64,000 nucleotides of DNA from Sternotherus odoratus (lineage: Eukaryota; Chordata; Testudines; Kinosternidae). The DNA lies in NCBI GenBank assembly GCA_032164245.1, contig JAVMKO010000003.1, positions 34,409,390 through 34,473,389 of the forward strand, read 5' to 3'. The notes under the pieces are model-generated. The model was not told the origin of the DNA. It searched no databases and saw nothing but the letters and a program-made list of their open reading frames with translations. The first letter of the stretch is position 1. Every line of letters starts with the position of its first letter. The position numbers and the translations under genes are program-made. This document shows positions 24,018-34,500 of this stretch, in pieces.

Positions 24018-24490
24018 ATCAGAGAGAGGTAGCCGTGTTAGTCTGGAATAGCAGAGGTAACAAAGAGTCCTGTGGCACCTTAAAGACTAACTAAAGTATT
24101 GAAGCATAAGATTTTGTGGGCTAATACCCACTTTGTCAGATGCAAGCAGTGGAAGTGTCCAGGAGCAGGTATAGATAAGTAGGCAAGAACCAGGTAGGAG
24201 GTAACAAGCTTAGTCCAATCAGCCTGAACCAGCTTGTTATCTCAAATCAGGGAGGGTGAGGTATTCCTCTAGCAGCTGAATTGGAGGTGTGAACTTGGAG
24301 AGAAAAGAAGCTGTTTTTGTAATTAGCAAGCCATTCAAGATCTTTGTTCAATCCCAGATTGATTGTGTCAAATTTGCAAATGAATTGCAGCTCTGCAGTT
24401 TCTCTTTGCAGTCTGAAGCAGTGGTCCCTAAGAAGAAGAGTGTACTCTGTTTCTGCTAGTACGATAGATACAGTAGTTCCTTTCAACTTT
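24018..24490 (-). mobile_element. Dispersed turtle repeat, copy A
   Basis: The plus strand starts 'cagagagaggtagccgtgtt' and continues 'agtctggaatagcagaggta', 'gtcctgtggcaccttaaaga' and 'gggctaatacccactttgtc'. I recognise this family as very common in turtle genomes. A second copy lies at 51695-51970 and matches phrase by phrase over about 270 bp. Copy A extends about 190 bp further. On the minus strand that extension keeps an open frame (24247-24486) with 'ELQFICKFDTINLGLNKDLE', a stretch I remember as conserved between copies, which hints that the family descends from a coding element read on the minus strand. I cannot name the class. Confidence 0.75.
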
Positions 24491-25784
24491 TTGTTTGTAT
24501 TTTACACAATTATGTTAAATATACAATATATTTTACAACAGATTTAGGGAAGAATGGAGGTGCCTCTGTTGGCACACCCATCTCACTAGTGTTCTGCTCC
24601 TCTCAGCTCCAGCCACAGGAGTAGTTTATTTTTGGGGGGTGGCTCCATTCTGGGAAGCTTGTAATTCCCTTAAGTTGTAGCCTAGCCCATGAGTTGACAG
24701 AGAGGCTACTTGAGGCTTCTTGCCCTGGAAATGGGAGGGATCCTGGTCAGTTGAAGTCTATTGAGATGGTGGACAAGAGGATCCACCAGCTGTGCTTTCA
24801 CTGAAATTCATTCTCAGTTGCTCCCAGAAGGTTCCAGCTGAGGTGATTCCTCTGCTCCTAAGTGTTAGTTTTCCTCCCTGACCCATATAGACTGTTATTT
24901 ATTCTCTTCAATACGGTTTTCATTACTCTGGGCCAAATCCTCAGGAAAACACCCATTAATCAAAATGGCAGATTTCTCAAGAAATAACTATTAAAAATGT
25001 CATATGTTCCTCAGGGCCTGCCAAATCCTTTTAGAATATGTGTAAGAGCATTTCCCCCCTCATTGTACGCTAATTGCTCATAACCCAACAAGAATGTGTC
25101 TGCTATTTGTTAATCTTTTCCTTAAATTAAGAATGACTTTTTAAAGAGGGTAAACTTTGGAAATAAATTCAAAACAGATGGAGACAATAGCAGGAGAGCA
25201 ACACCAAGAGTCATCAGGTGAACACAGCAGCAGAATATATATTCATTTCAGTTTTACTTGCTATTTAAGAAAAGAATATCTATTCCTTTACTTCTGGCTA
25301 CTCCTCTGATGCTGACAAGCAACACTGTCTGCTTCATTGTCTGCTTCCAAATCTTGCATAGATGTTTTTGCCTCATAACCACTTCCTGTTGTCACTAGAG
25401 ATTGGCTAGTACCTGTAGTACTGCCCATTGCTTGGCTTATCCTTTTGGCTTTAATGCCTACTGCTTGACTGTTTGGCTGTTGCTGTTTCCTGCCCTGATA
25501 ACACTAGATCCCAAGTGGATGCTTGCTTCTATCTGCATATTCTTGCTTGACTTGCTCTAGTTCTTTAAAGCTTTGTGTGGTGCCCTTAGAAATTCATGTT
25601 TGGTTGGCTCTGCCTCCTGCTTATCAATTCTTTCACAAGTAAGTTACTTGTAGTGGTTTTGATAATGCATTACCTGGCCTGTGGTGCTGTAGCGTGAATG
25701 CTTGGCTGCTTTTATGAAATCCCAGTTCTGAAGCTGTCCAAGAAACTTTTTAGTCTGTCTTTTGTAGAGTGACTCCAGTACATA
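24491..25784. other. Non-coding DNA, nothing recognised
   Basis: No exon or nameable repeat. The part at 25310-25640 is rich in 'tgcttg' and 'ttggct' phrases of no clear origin. Confidence 0.45.
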
Positions 25785-26040
25785 AAACCACAGAAATGTC
25801 AGGCTGGAAAGACCTGGAGAAGATATCAAGTTCAACCCTCTGCACTGTGCAGGACCAAGTAAACCTAGGTCCTAGATCATCCCTGACAGGTATTTGTCCA
25901 AACTTGTTTTAAAAGCTTCCATTGATGGAGACTCCATGATCTCTCTTGGAAGCCTATTACAGAGCTCAACTACACTATAGATAGAAAGTTTCTCGTAATA
26001 TATAACCCGCATAACCTGCTTTCTTATTCTATTTAGCTTA
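25785..26040 (-). mobile_element. CR1 LINE 3' end, minus strand
   Basis: The plus strand reads 'accacagaaatgtcaggctg', 'gaaagacctggagaagat', 'caagttcaaccctctgcac' and 'ccctgacaggtatttgtcc'. This is the reverse complement of a CR1 3' UTR and the end of ORF2 ('ttccattgatggagactcc', 'ctattacagagctcaac'). It is 5'-truncated at about 26040. Confidence 0.88.
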
Positions 26041-26270
26041 AGAACAGTAGCAAAGGAAACACAAGTTCCCTAAAACATTAGAAGTGGGGGTTTCAAAAGT
26101 GGGTAGCTTCTATTAAAGTCAATGGAAGTTTTTTAACACTTCAACAGAAGCAGAATGAAGACAGTGCGGAGCACTTTTGAAAATCTCTCCGTAGATGTGA
26201 AAGCACTTATAAAACCAAACCAAACCAAACTTACAGCCTACTTATTTCTAAAGAATAACTTCAAGTTTTA

Positions 26271-26396
26271 GGGCCAGATTTTAAAGGTATTTTGGTATTT
26301 AAGTCAGTGGGAGTTAGGGCCTAGGCACTGTTGAAAATCCCTATAGGCATCTATCTGCATTTTTAGTCACCTAAATACCTTTTAAAAATCTGGTCC
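26271..26396. mobile_element. 126-bp palindromic MITE
   Basis: Left end GGGCCAGATTTTAAAGGTAT; reverse complement of the right end GGACCAGATTTTTAAAAGGT. These are clear inverted ends of about 25 bp with one or two differences. The body has 'aagtcagtgggagttaggg' and 'gttgaaaatccctataggc', typical of short hAT-like MITEs in reptiles. No coding capacity. Confidence 0.75.
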
Positions 26397-27585
26397 TTTG
26401 TATATTAATGCTCATTCACTTGCTAACTGCTCTGCCAGCCCTGGTCTTCCGTACTTCTTATTCTCAGCATAAAGTACAAAAACAACAATCAATTCAGCTT
26501 CCATATATTTGGATTCACAACCACATGCAAAAACCCTAAGCATTCCATCTCACTCTGTGACCTTCAATTTGTAAACTATTAAAATGCAATTCTTCTCTTT
26601 TTCATGTCAGACAATCCTAATTACATTCGCTCTTCCTATGCAAATCATGCTATACCTATTAACACCAAAATCTGCATATGTGAACTTATGAAAATAAAGA
26701 CAACTAACATACATAAGTTTGATTTATAGTTATATCATTTAGCCTAACCAAACATATTCATACCTCTAGACCTCTTTTTAGTTTGGGTTGATTCTTATTT
26801 TATCCATGTTTATCATTTAATCATCCCTAAATACAATATGATTTTTTTTATTGTTATTATTTTCACTTGTCCTTTTCCCAGATAAAGTAACAGAAAGGAA
26901 AATATTTCCACAGAAAATGCTACCAGAACAGTAAACTATGTGTTGCGGAGTATAAATAATTTGTCAATTCTTAGAAAAGTTGCATTCTATGCTTATATAT
27001 ACAGGGGGACCCTTGGGATACAACCTAACTGCAAAGACTAAATTTGAAAGGTTAGTATTATGTCATATTAAGTTGCTAAGTATATGACACCTTAATGGTT
27101 CCCTGCTTTCAGGCATTATCAATAGTAGTAATCTAACTGCCAACACTAATTCAAAGAGGCTAGAATTATGTCATACCAAACTGCTCAGTTTACGACATCA
27201 GTATAAGTGCTGTATGAATACTGAAATATCAGTGTAAGTGACGCTGAAAAGCTCCCAGAAAAGCTCATACTCATCTTGCTTTTCTTAAAACTTCACAAAT
27301 GTGTTGTGTGTTAGTATTACTACTTTTCTCTGCTTCAGCAACACATGATGAGGAGCTGAGAAGTGATAGAGTATTTAATGGTCTTCCCAGGACCCCGAAG
27401 TATGTGCTCCCTTCATTGAAAGCCTCTTCTTCAAGAACCTGGAAAACAGGATCTCTCTATTGAGAAACACTGGCAAATGAAACTACAGGGACATTCTGAG
27501 AACTTCTTTAGCAATAAAGAAACCTTGTGAATTTGGAAACATGTAAAGTATGTGTTATATCTCTTTACTTTTTAATACTTTATGG
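26397..27585. other. AT-rich non-coding DNA with a degenerate 108-bp duplication
   Basis: No exon. Two related segments of about 68 bp begin at 27025 and 27133 (ctaactgc...atgtcata...gctaag/gctcag...gacacc/gacatc), a diverged tandem duplication with a 108-bp period. The rest is unrecognised. Confidence 0.5.
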
Positions 27586-27762
27586 CAGTGGTTCTCAAAT
27601 TTTTCTCCATTTGCAGACCCCTAATAAATTTGGACCCCTTTGGAAATCTGTTTCCTGTGTATATAGTTGAATTCTGTTCAATCAGTTTTCAGTCTTTCAT
27701 TGACCCCTTAAACATAGTCTGAGGACCCACAGGGAGTTGCATTCCACAGGTTGAGAACCACT
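27586..27762. mobile_element. hAT-like MITE, 177 bp
   Basis: The left end CAGTGGTTCTCAAATTTTTC and the right end ttgagaaccact are inverted copies over about 12 bases. The inside reads 'gcagacccctaataaatttg', 'cattgaccccttaa' and 'gaggacccacaggg'. This CAGTGGTTCTCAA...GACCCC family is a widespread hAT non-autonomous type in vertebrates. The flanks do not give a clean 8-bp duplication (ctttatgg against ctccatat), consistent with age. Confidence 0.8.
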
Positions 27763-28072
27763 TCTCCATATGCTTCATTACAATCATTAATTAGATTACA
27801 GGTTTTACAGACTTCAAACCTGTAGAATTGACGGAATGCATTTTTACATTTAATATGACTAAAACTGTAGGCCTACAATGTAAATTCTGTATAAATCAGA
27901 AATTCTAAATTTGGGGAGAAATATGGTGAACACGAATTTAAGATTTTAATAGAAAAAATAGACTAATCTCTAAGAACTGAAAATGGAACTCATTTGATGC
28001 TAATTGCTTCAAATACAAAGGATGAACACTGTTGTCATTGGAAAATGAACAGAAATAGGAGAAAAAGCAGTA
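27763..28072. other. AT-rich non-coding DNA
   Basis: About 310 bases between two DNA transposons, with no recognised feature. Confidence 0.5.
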
Positions 28073-28124
28073 CAGTAATACCTCGATTTAACGGACTTCG
28101 GATTAAACGGACAAACCGGGACCC

Positions 28125-28560
28125 TCCCGGCTGCGGCCCCGGTCCTCGTCGCAGGCCGGCTGCTGCCCCGATCCCGGCAGCGAGCGGGCTGGCTCCCGGC
28201 AGCGGGGGGGAGGAGAGGAGGGGAGGGGGCTGGCTGCCGGCTCCCGGCTGCCACCCCGGTCCCGGCAGCGGGCGGGCTGGCTGCCGGCTCCCGGCTGCCG
28301 CCCCGGTCCCAGCAGCGGGCGGGCTGGCTGCCTGCTCCCGGCTGCCGCCCCGGTCCCAGCAGCGGGGGAGGGAGGAAGGGGGGGGCTGGCTGCCGGCTCC
28401 CGGCTGCCGTCCCGGCAGCGGGTGGGCTGGCTGCCTGCTCCCGGCTGCCGCCCCAGTCCCGGCAGTGGGCGGGCTGGCTCCTGGCTCCTGGCTGCGGCCC
28501 CGGTCCCTGTGGCGGCTGGTGGGCTGCGGAGCTGCCAGCCCCAACCCTGTGGTGGGCGGA
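28125..28560. repeat. GC-rich minisatellite inside the Tigger-like element
   Basis: About seven imperfect copies of a unit built from 'ctggctgccggctcccggct', 'gccgccccggtcccagcagc' and 'gggcggg', with unit length about 55-65 bp and some copies interrupted by gggggagg stretches. It is extremely GC- and CpG-rich. Long overlapping frames on both strands (215 codons at 27994-28641 plus; 169 codons at 28035-28544 minus) are Pro/Ala/Gly repeats caused by the base composition, not genes. Confidence 0.85.
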
Positions 28561-28843
28561 CTGCTGCTCCGACAGCTCGGGGTTTTTTTTGCGGCAGGAG
28601 CTCAGGACCCCCAGTTTGAGAAACCCTGGATTAGCACGTGATCACACCTCATCCCGTGATAATTAGTTCTGTGGTGTGACTTTCTGCAGCACTTTTAACA
28701 CGTGCTGGCGGATGTTCCAACCTGTGGTAAGCCAGGCCCCAGCCCTGTGCATTTGTTTACTTGAGGTGACTGGACCTATTCAGTATAAATTTAAATTTAT
28801 GTATGTATGGTAAAACACATCCTTGTAACCCTAACCTTAAAAT

Positions 28844-28978
28844 ATGGAGAAACGGAAAAGAGTTAATTTAACGCTAAATCAAAAATTAGAAGTCATACAA
28901 AAGTTGGAGTCGGGAGTGTCTGTGTCTCGTATATGTGAGCAATATGGCATAAAAAAGCAAACTGTATCAGACATTTAA
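28844..28978 (+). pseudogene. Tigger/pogo transposase N-terminal fragment (CENP-B-type HTH)
   Basis: A 44-codon frame starts at ATG 28844: MEKRKRVNLTLNQKLEVIQK followed by LESGVSVSRICEQYGIKKQT and VSDI. This is the first helix-turn-helix of the pogo/Tigger/CENP-B family, with the usual K...LTLxxKLEVIxxLExGxS start and the 'YGIKKQTVSDI' recognition helix. It would bind the element's terminal repeats. A TAA at 28976 ends it. The same frame then reads KKDKIKI, as expected further into the domain, so the stop looks like a nonsense mutation and not a natural end. After about 29000 the sequence turns A-rich and no second HTH or DDE domain follows. The product would be far shorter than a full transposase (several hundred residues). 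Confidence 0.85.
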
Positions 28979-29172
28979 AAAAAAGACAAAATAAAAATAA
29001 CAAAAAAGACAAAAAACAAAACAAAACACATGTTCCTCTGAAAATCCCAATTTCTTTTTTTTGTAGGAATATGTATCACATAGGGTTGCATGGTGTCCAG
29101 TTTTTGACTGGAACACCCAATCAAGAAGGGACCCTTGCGCTCTAATCAGCACCGTTGACTGGCCACTAAAAG

Positions 29173-29755
29173 CAGGGCCGGCGACAGAAATTTTGGGGCC
29201 CCCTACTCTGATCGTTGGGGGGCCCCCTACTCTGATCGTTGGGGGGCCCCCTACTCTGATCGTTGGGGGGCCCCCAGCCCCCCCCAGCCTATTCTCCTTC
29301 CCCATGCCTGACCCGCCCAGCTCAGCCTCCCCCCCCACCAAACCTCCTTCCCTCCTGCACCCACGCCTCGCTGGCCCCCGCCCCCACGGAGCGGCGCGCC
29401 CGGCCAGTCCTCTGCAGCCACCAGGGTGGGGGAGGCGATAGAGCCGGCATCCTGTGGTGCCGGGGGGCTCCCCCCCGCCAAGGGCTGGCCCGGCTCTTGC
29501 TGCAGGTGGGCGGGGGAAGCGCTGCAGCCGGGGGTGTCTTGGGGCGGCTCCTCGGGCGTGGGACGAGCCACCGGCTGAAGGGCTCAGGAGGCAGCCGGGA
29601 GCCGGCAACTGACACGTGAACACAGTCCGGGAAAGAGCGGCCAGGGAGATGCGGTGCCCAGGGGGTACGATTACGGGTACAGCTGTGTACCGGTCCCCGG
29701 ACTTAAGGGGGGGCCCTGTACAGCTCTACCCGTAGTACCCCCATCACTGGTCCTG
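29173..29755. mobile_element. Non-autonomous hAT element, 583 bp, with perfect 8-bp target duplication
   Basis: The left end is CAGGGCCGGCGACAGAAATT and the reverse complement of the right end is CAGGACCAGTGATGGGGGTA: short imperfect hAT inverted ends with the CAGGG/CAGGA start. The flanks ACTAAAAG (29165-29172 and 29756-29763) are identical, the 8-bp duplication that defines hAT insertion. The inside has no transposase frame. It holds a perfect triple tandem at 29195-29266 and a GC-rich body. Minus-strand and plus-strand frames of 97-218 codons through it are artefacts of base composition. Confidence 0.9.
29195..29266. repeat. Perfect 24-bp tandem, three copies
   Basis: Three identical 24-bp units (ggggccccctactctgat + cgttgg) start at 29195, 29219 and 29243 inside the hAT element. 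Perfect identity implies recent duplication or a collapsed longer array. Confidence 0.95.
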
Positions 29756-30049
29756 ACTAAAAGTCTGGTTGGTGGTGCAGTGGGGCTAAGACAGGCTCCA
29801 GGATGTGACTGGTACATCCGGCTCCTAGGCACCTGGGTGGTCACAAAGTCTCCATTCCCTGCCCCCTCCCCAAGCACCTGCTCTGTAGCTCCCATTGGCC
29901 AAAAACTGCAGCCAATGGGAGCTGTGGGTAGGGGCCGCACGCAGAGCCCCTGGGCCTATATACCTAGGGGCTGAACATGACAGCCACTTCTGGGAGACTC
30001 CTGAGGTAAGCATCACCTAGCCGGAGTGATCCCTGAACCCTCTCCCACA

Positions 30050-30420
30050 TCCCAACCCCCTGCCCCAGGTTGGAACTGCCTCCCACTCTCTAAATCCCTC
30101 CCAGATCCCACACTCCTCACTACTTCCTCCACACCAACCCCATGGCCCAGCCCTGAGCCTCCTCCCAGACCCCAACCCCCTGCTCCAGCACTTGGCCCCC
30201 TCCTGTACCCCAAATCCCTCATCCCCAGCCCCATGCGAGAGCACACACTCTCAGCTGGAGCCAATACCCCCTCCTGCACTCCAACACTCTGCCACAGATG
30301 AGAGCCCCCTTTTGCACCCCAAATCCCTCATCCCCCAGCCCAACCCCAGATCCTGCAACCCCAGCTGGAGCCCTAAATCCTCTTCTCCCCCACCCCAGCA
30401 TCCCAGACCCCTGCCCCAGT
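30050..30420. repeat. C-rich degenerate tandem stretch
   Basis: Repeated phrases such as 'cccaaccccctgccccag', 'caaatccctc' and 'accccaaccccctg' recur every 30-60 bases. It forms the 3' body of the GC-rich turtle-type repeat. The frames in it are Pro/Ser-rich and meaningless. Confidence 0.7.
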
Positions 30421-30708
30421 CTGGTGAAAGTGAGTGAGAGTGGAGGAGAGCAAGCAAGGGAGGGAGGGAGATTAAGTGAATGGGGACAGGAACTTGGAGA
30501 AGGGGTAGGGGTCAAGGCAAAGGTTTCCAGGTTTGTGTGATTAGAAAATTAATCCTAATATCACAGGCTGCATGAAATAAATGAGAAACCAAGAACATAT
30601 TGGCAAAGTAAAATAGTTCCCGTGATCACATTAGCAGAATAGCCAAAGCTACAGTGCAGAAGAAATGCACGCTGTCATGTCAGTCATAATACATCCCTCT
30701 GTGGCCTG

Positions 30709-31507
30709 TGTCATAATCATACAGTTAAGGGTAGCCTAGAATTCCCCCTTACCTATAAGGGGTTAAGGAGCTTAGATAACATGGTTGGCACCTGACCAAA
30801 ACAATCAATGGGGGAAAGAAGATCCTTTCAAATCTGGGGGGGGGGGGAAGAGATTTTGTTTGTGCTTTGTGTGGGTGTTTTCTCTTGGGACTGAGAGGGA
30901 CCAAACAGAAATCCATTTCCTCCAACCAATCCTGAACCCAGTCTGTAATATTGGAAAAAGTGTAAGTAAGCAGGTCAAGGTGTATTAGATTATCTTTTGT
31001 TTTAGCTTGTGAATTTTCCCTTTGCTAGAGGTAGGTTTATTCCTGTTTTTTTATAACTTTGAAACTAAGGCTAGAGGGGGCTCCTCTTGAATCTTTTGTT
31101 ATCCTGTAAAGTTATCTTCCATCCTGACTTTACGGAGGTGATTCTTTTATCTTTTCTTTAAATAAAATTCCTCTTTTAAGAACCTGTTTGATATTTTCAG
31201 TGTCCTAAAGACCCAGGGGTGGTTCTGTGCTCACTTTGTAACCAATTGGTTAGAATATTATTCTCAAGCCTCCCCAGGAGACGGCTGTATGGCTATTTAG
31301 GGTGTAGGGTAGGGGGATAGGGCTCCAAGTGGCCCTTCCAGAATGTGTTTAAATCACTTGGTGGTGACAGCGATACCAAGGGCAAGGAAGGAATTTGTGC
31401 CTTGGGGAAGTTTTTAACCTAAGCTAGTAGAAATAAGCTTAGGTGGTCCTTCATGTGGGTCCCCACATCTGTACCCCAGAGTTCAGAGTGGGGAAGGAAC
31501 CCCAACA
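30709..31507 (+). mobile_element. LTR of a retroelement, TGTCATAA...CA type, probably solo
   Basis: It starts TGTCATAATCATACAG and ends ...cagagtggggaaggaaccccaaca. An AATAAA signal lies at 31161-31166, followed by 'attcctcttttaagaacc'. The 3' third (gaagtttttaacctaagct, ataagcttagg, catgtgggtccccacatctg, gagttcagagtgggg) matches the LTR at 35354-36118 closely, so both belong to one family, one I remember as common in turtles. No internal retroviral genes lie next to it on either side. The flanks gcctg / gcttt agree at 3 of 5 bases only, so a target duplication is not proven and the end is approximate. Confidence 0.8.
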
Positions 31508-34500
31508 GCTTTTGTAAAAGGTACATTGGAGACCCTGGCAAAAGCTCAGTGAGGGCTTTGCACTAGCAGAACTCGCTCCATCAGTCTCAGGATTCCACAG
31601 CTAAATAATTAATTGCTTCATATTGCTGCCTCCTATACCAGCTACACTGTGTGAATCATAATACATCACCAGTCTGCCTCATCTGATACCTGATACTGTG
31701 TGCTAGTTACAGTCTGAAGTGACATTCCATAGCATGTCATTATTGTGCTTTCAAAGTGAAGCCCAGAACTTGCATGGCAACATAGAAGCAAGCCACACAG
31801 TTCCAAGCTGATCTCAGAGCACGCACCATAGAGGGAATGGTTTGTTTCCTATCTTTCTCAAATCAAAAGTAATCAACATCATTAAGAGGGCGCGCCTGAG
31901 TATACCTTACTAGGACGTTTCTGAAGCACAGACAATCCTCATCCTTAACCCAGACTGGGACCTTAAACTATGCCAGAAAGCAGAAGGGAGACAAGGCTCA
32001 GTCAGTCAATAGAAGTAAACAATTACATAAGCTGCTTTGGAGCACTTCTGCAAATATATTGGAGCTGAAGAAAATGAACAGTTCCAACAGAGGTGTGTAA
32101 GCATTCTTGCAGGAAGGAAAAATAGTCTTACGAGAGAGTCACAGAGCTTGCAGGAGACCTCTATATTTTGCTTTATAGATCCAGCTTGTCAGCTGGTCTA
32201 AACAAGTGTAGTTCAATTAAACTCAAAGGAGCTACACTGATTTACACCATATGGGGATTTGGCCCACATTTAATCTATCATGACTATTTCCATGTATCTA
32301 AGTACTGCACAAAATAAACATAAGAACTAACATGTATTTTTCTCTCTCTAGTGTTCTAGGCCAGGGCATAGGGCTGAATGCAGGATTTTTTCCTCCAAAG
32401 GATTATCAGTTAGGGAGAAGGAAATATGTCACTTGGCTGTGCTGTAGATTTTCTGTGAGACTTTAGGTCAGGCCCTTGTATCTCTTTGTAAGCTATTTGC
32501 AAATATCTTCATTTCTACTAATGTATTTGTTATTCATAAAAAATTCACTGAATATTTAGTGATAGTGAACCAAAATAAAGGTTGTTTTGCAAAAGCTGTT
32601 CCCTTTAACTATGCTATTCTTGGAATATGAATAGTCACCTACATCATTATTACAGGTACATGACTGGTGATAGAAACTTTTTAAAACAATGAATAAAAAA
32701 CTGACAAAACATAGAGAACAGCAAACTTCTAGCAAGAATTTCCAGATGGTGACTTTGCAAATCCCAGAAGATTGAAAACTATTAGCATAACTTTTCCACA
32801 AATATCTGACAGTAGTGCTCGCAGGTCCATTATTATTATTTTTTTGTAACTGTCAACATTTTTTGCAGAAATTTTGGCCTGATTGCCTACCATATTATAT
32901 AGTGGTCAAACTTTCAAAAAAAATTGCCAAAATTTTCAATTTTTTCATGAATAAAGTCTTATCTTGGCAACAATCCTAATAGTTCCAAAGAATGGATAAC
33001 TGACTCTCCTCAGAACAAACAACAGTGAACTGTGCTCATTACTATTCTCAAAATATTTGCAAACTTGTTTGATTTGATGAGCTGAAATTTCTAATATGAA
33101 CTTGTGACATACTAGCAAATACAAACTACTTTGACATATGAATCATTGACAAAGGATTCATTTTTATAATTAGATTCCACCTTTTATAAAATTAAACATG
33201 TTCAGGTAAGACACTGTACTGTGACAATAAAAAATTGGTCTCTATCTTATTCTGAACTTATTTAACTGCACACTAAAAACAAAACTGATGTTTATCTATA
33301 CAGAATATTGTAATCAATATATAATTCACACAAAACATTGATCATTGTATGCAACAAGAAAGATTATAAAAAGTCAACAGTGTTGTAAAATAACTCTGCT
33401 AATAAGTAGAAATCACTTTCAAAACACCACTGGTGATCAATAGCAATCAAAAACCTCCAAATAGTTCTAAAAATCCTGTGTTAACAATGACAGTTTAATT
33501 TTTATTCAACAAGTCTATTTTATTATGAGCTATAATCTTGTATTTATATTTTTTAAAATGTATTTCATATCAAAAGTCTCTTCTAATGAACCCTAACAGG
33601 CTAAGTTGCTAAGTTAAGATGCCTATTGTTTATCAATTTGCAATTTCTCCTTGCATGACTTTTAATGTTATTTTGACAATCAAGTTTATGGCCCCATTCA
33701 TCATATTAATGGCCTTTCCTGATACAGATTAAGTGAAAATGGAGATTCTTCCCCATTGCACAGTGCTTCAACTTTGCTCTACCGATTAAGACAGTTACTC
33801 AGAATTTTATGTACCGCTATTGTCAGTTCTTTTGGTTACATCTAGTGTTCAAGACTGTCTTTCAATTTCAGAGACTGTCTGCTCTAGGATGTTTTTTTTT
33901 TTATCAGTAATTACCACGGTTGCTGCTCCATTAATAGTAGCTCTACAGAAACCTGTTGCATAGGCATTTGGAATTTGTAATCATTGTTGTCTAACCTTGC
34001 TCATAGCAGGATTAGACGGACTGGTTCAAAATGCCTGAGCTGTAGTTGTGCCATGGCTTCCAAAAATGCTACTTCTACCAGACTGGAAATGTTGGGAATG
34101 ACTGCTTCCAACAATCCTAGTGTAGACTTGAATCATGTATCACCTTCTATCTTCTGAGCCCCAACACTGTGCTTATATATGCAGTCACAATAGCTTATAT
34201 AATTTTATGTCTCCATGCCATGACATATCCAAGTTTTGAATCATTCTTTTAGAATTTACTTTATGAATTTTCCCCCCAAGTTTTTCTACCCTCATAATAA
34301 AAACTGCAAGTACTACAAGTTCTGCAAACAATTAATACATCTAAATCTGAGATTGTTCTATGGTTCAAGTATTTTGCACCTGCTAAAGTATCAGTAGCTT
34401 AGATATTAAGCTTAATTTAAAGGTCATCATTTACTTCTTGAAGGTAAGTTTGTCTCTCCTCATAATGTCCTTTTAAAGCCCTTCGTTTATTTTTCCTCTT

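Larger units (their letters stand above)
28073..28980 (+). mobile_element. Tigger/pogo-like DNA transposon, 5' part, plus strand
   Basis: It starts at 28073 after a TA dinucleotide with CAGTAATACCTCGATTTAAC, then GGACTTCGGATTAAACGGAC. The CAG...ATACCTCG start and the paired motif around CTTCG parallel the Tigger1 terminus of mammals, and TA is the pogo target site. The N-terminus of a Tigger-type transposase follows at 28844. Between them sits a GC-rich minisatellite (28125-28560) and, at about 28605-28629, a short 'cagtttgagaaaccctg' string that is the complement of a hAT terminus. No 3' inverted repeat is seen before the next repeat, so the element is truncated or broken. Confidence 0.75.
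29085..30540. mobile_element. GC-rich repeat of turtle type, split by a hAT insertion
   Basis: The left part (29085-29172) has 'gtccagtttttgactggaac', 'acccaatcaagaagggaccc' and 'aatcagcaccgttgactgg'. After the hAT insertion it resumes at 29764 with 'tctggttggtggtgcagtgg', 'ggctaagacaggctccagg' and 'gctcccattggccaaaaact', and then a C-rich body. I recognise this order from a repeat abundant in turtle genomes. The phrase 'cactaaaag / tctggttgg' is continuous in that repeat, which places the insertion point. Frames in it are composition-driven. Class unknown. Confidence 0.7.

Noticed and set aside
27578..27770. 8-bp target duplication around the MITE at 27.6 kb
   Set aside because: ctttatgg and ctccatat agree at half the positions; too weak to claim.
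27994..28641. 215-codon plus-strand frame and overlapping 169-codon minus frame
   Set aside because: Both are Pro/Gly/Ala repeats produced by a GC-rich minisatellite with few stop codons; open on both strands and no domain.
28967..29623. 218-codon minus-strand frame
   Set aside because: It crosses the border between an A-rich tail, the GC-rich repeat and the hAT element, so it is not a single gene.
30704..31512. 5-bp target duplication around the LTR at 30.7 kb
   Set aside because: gcctg and gcttt agree at only three of five bases, no better than weak chance.
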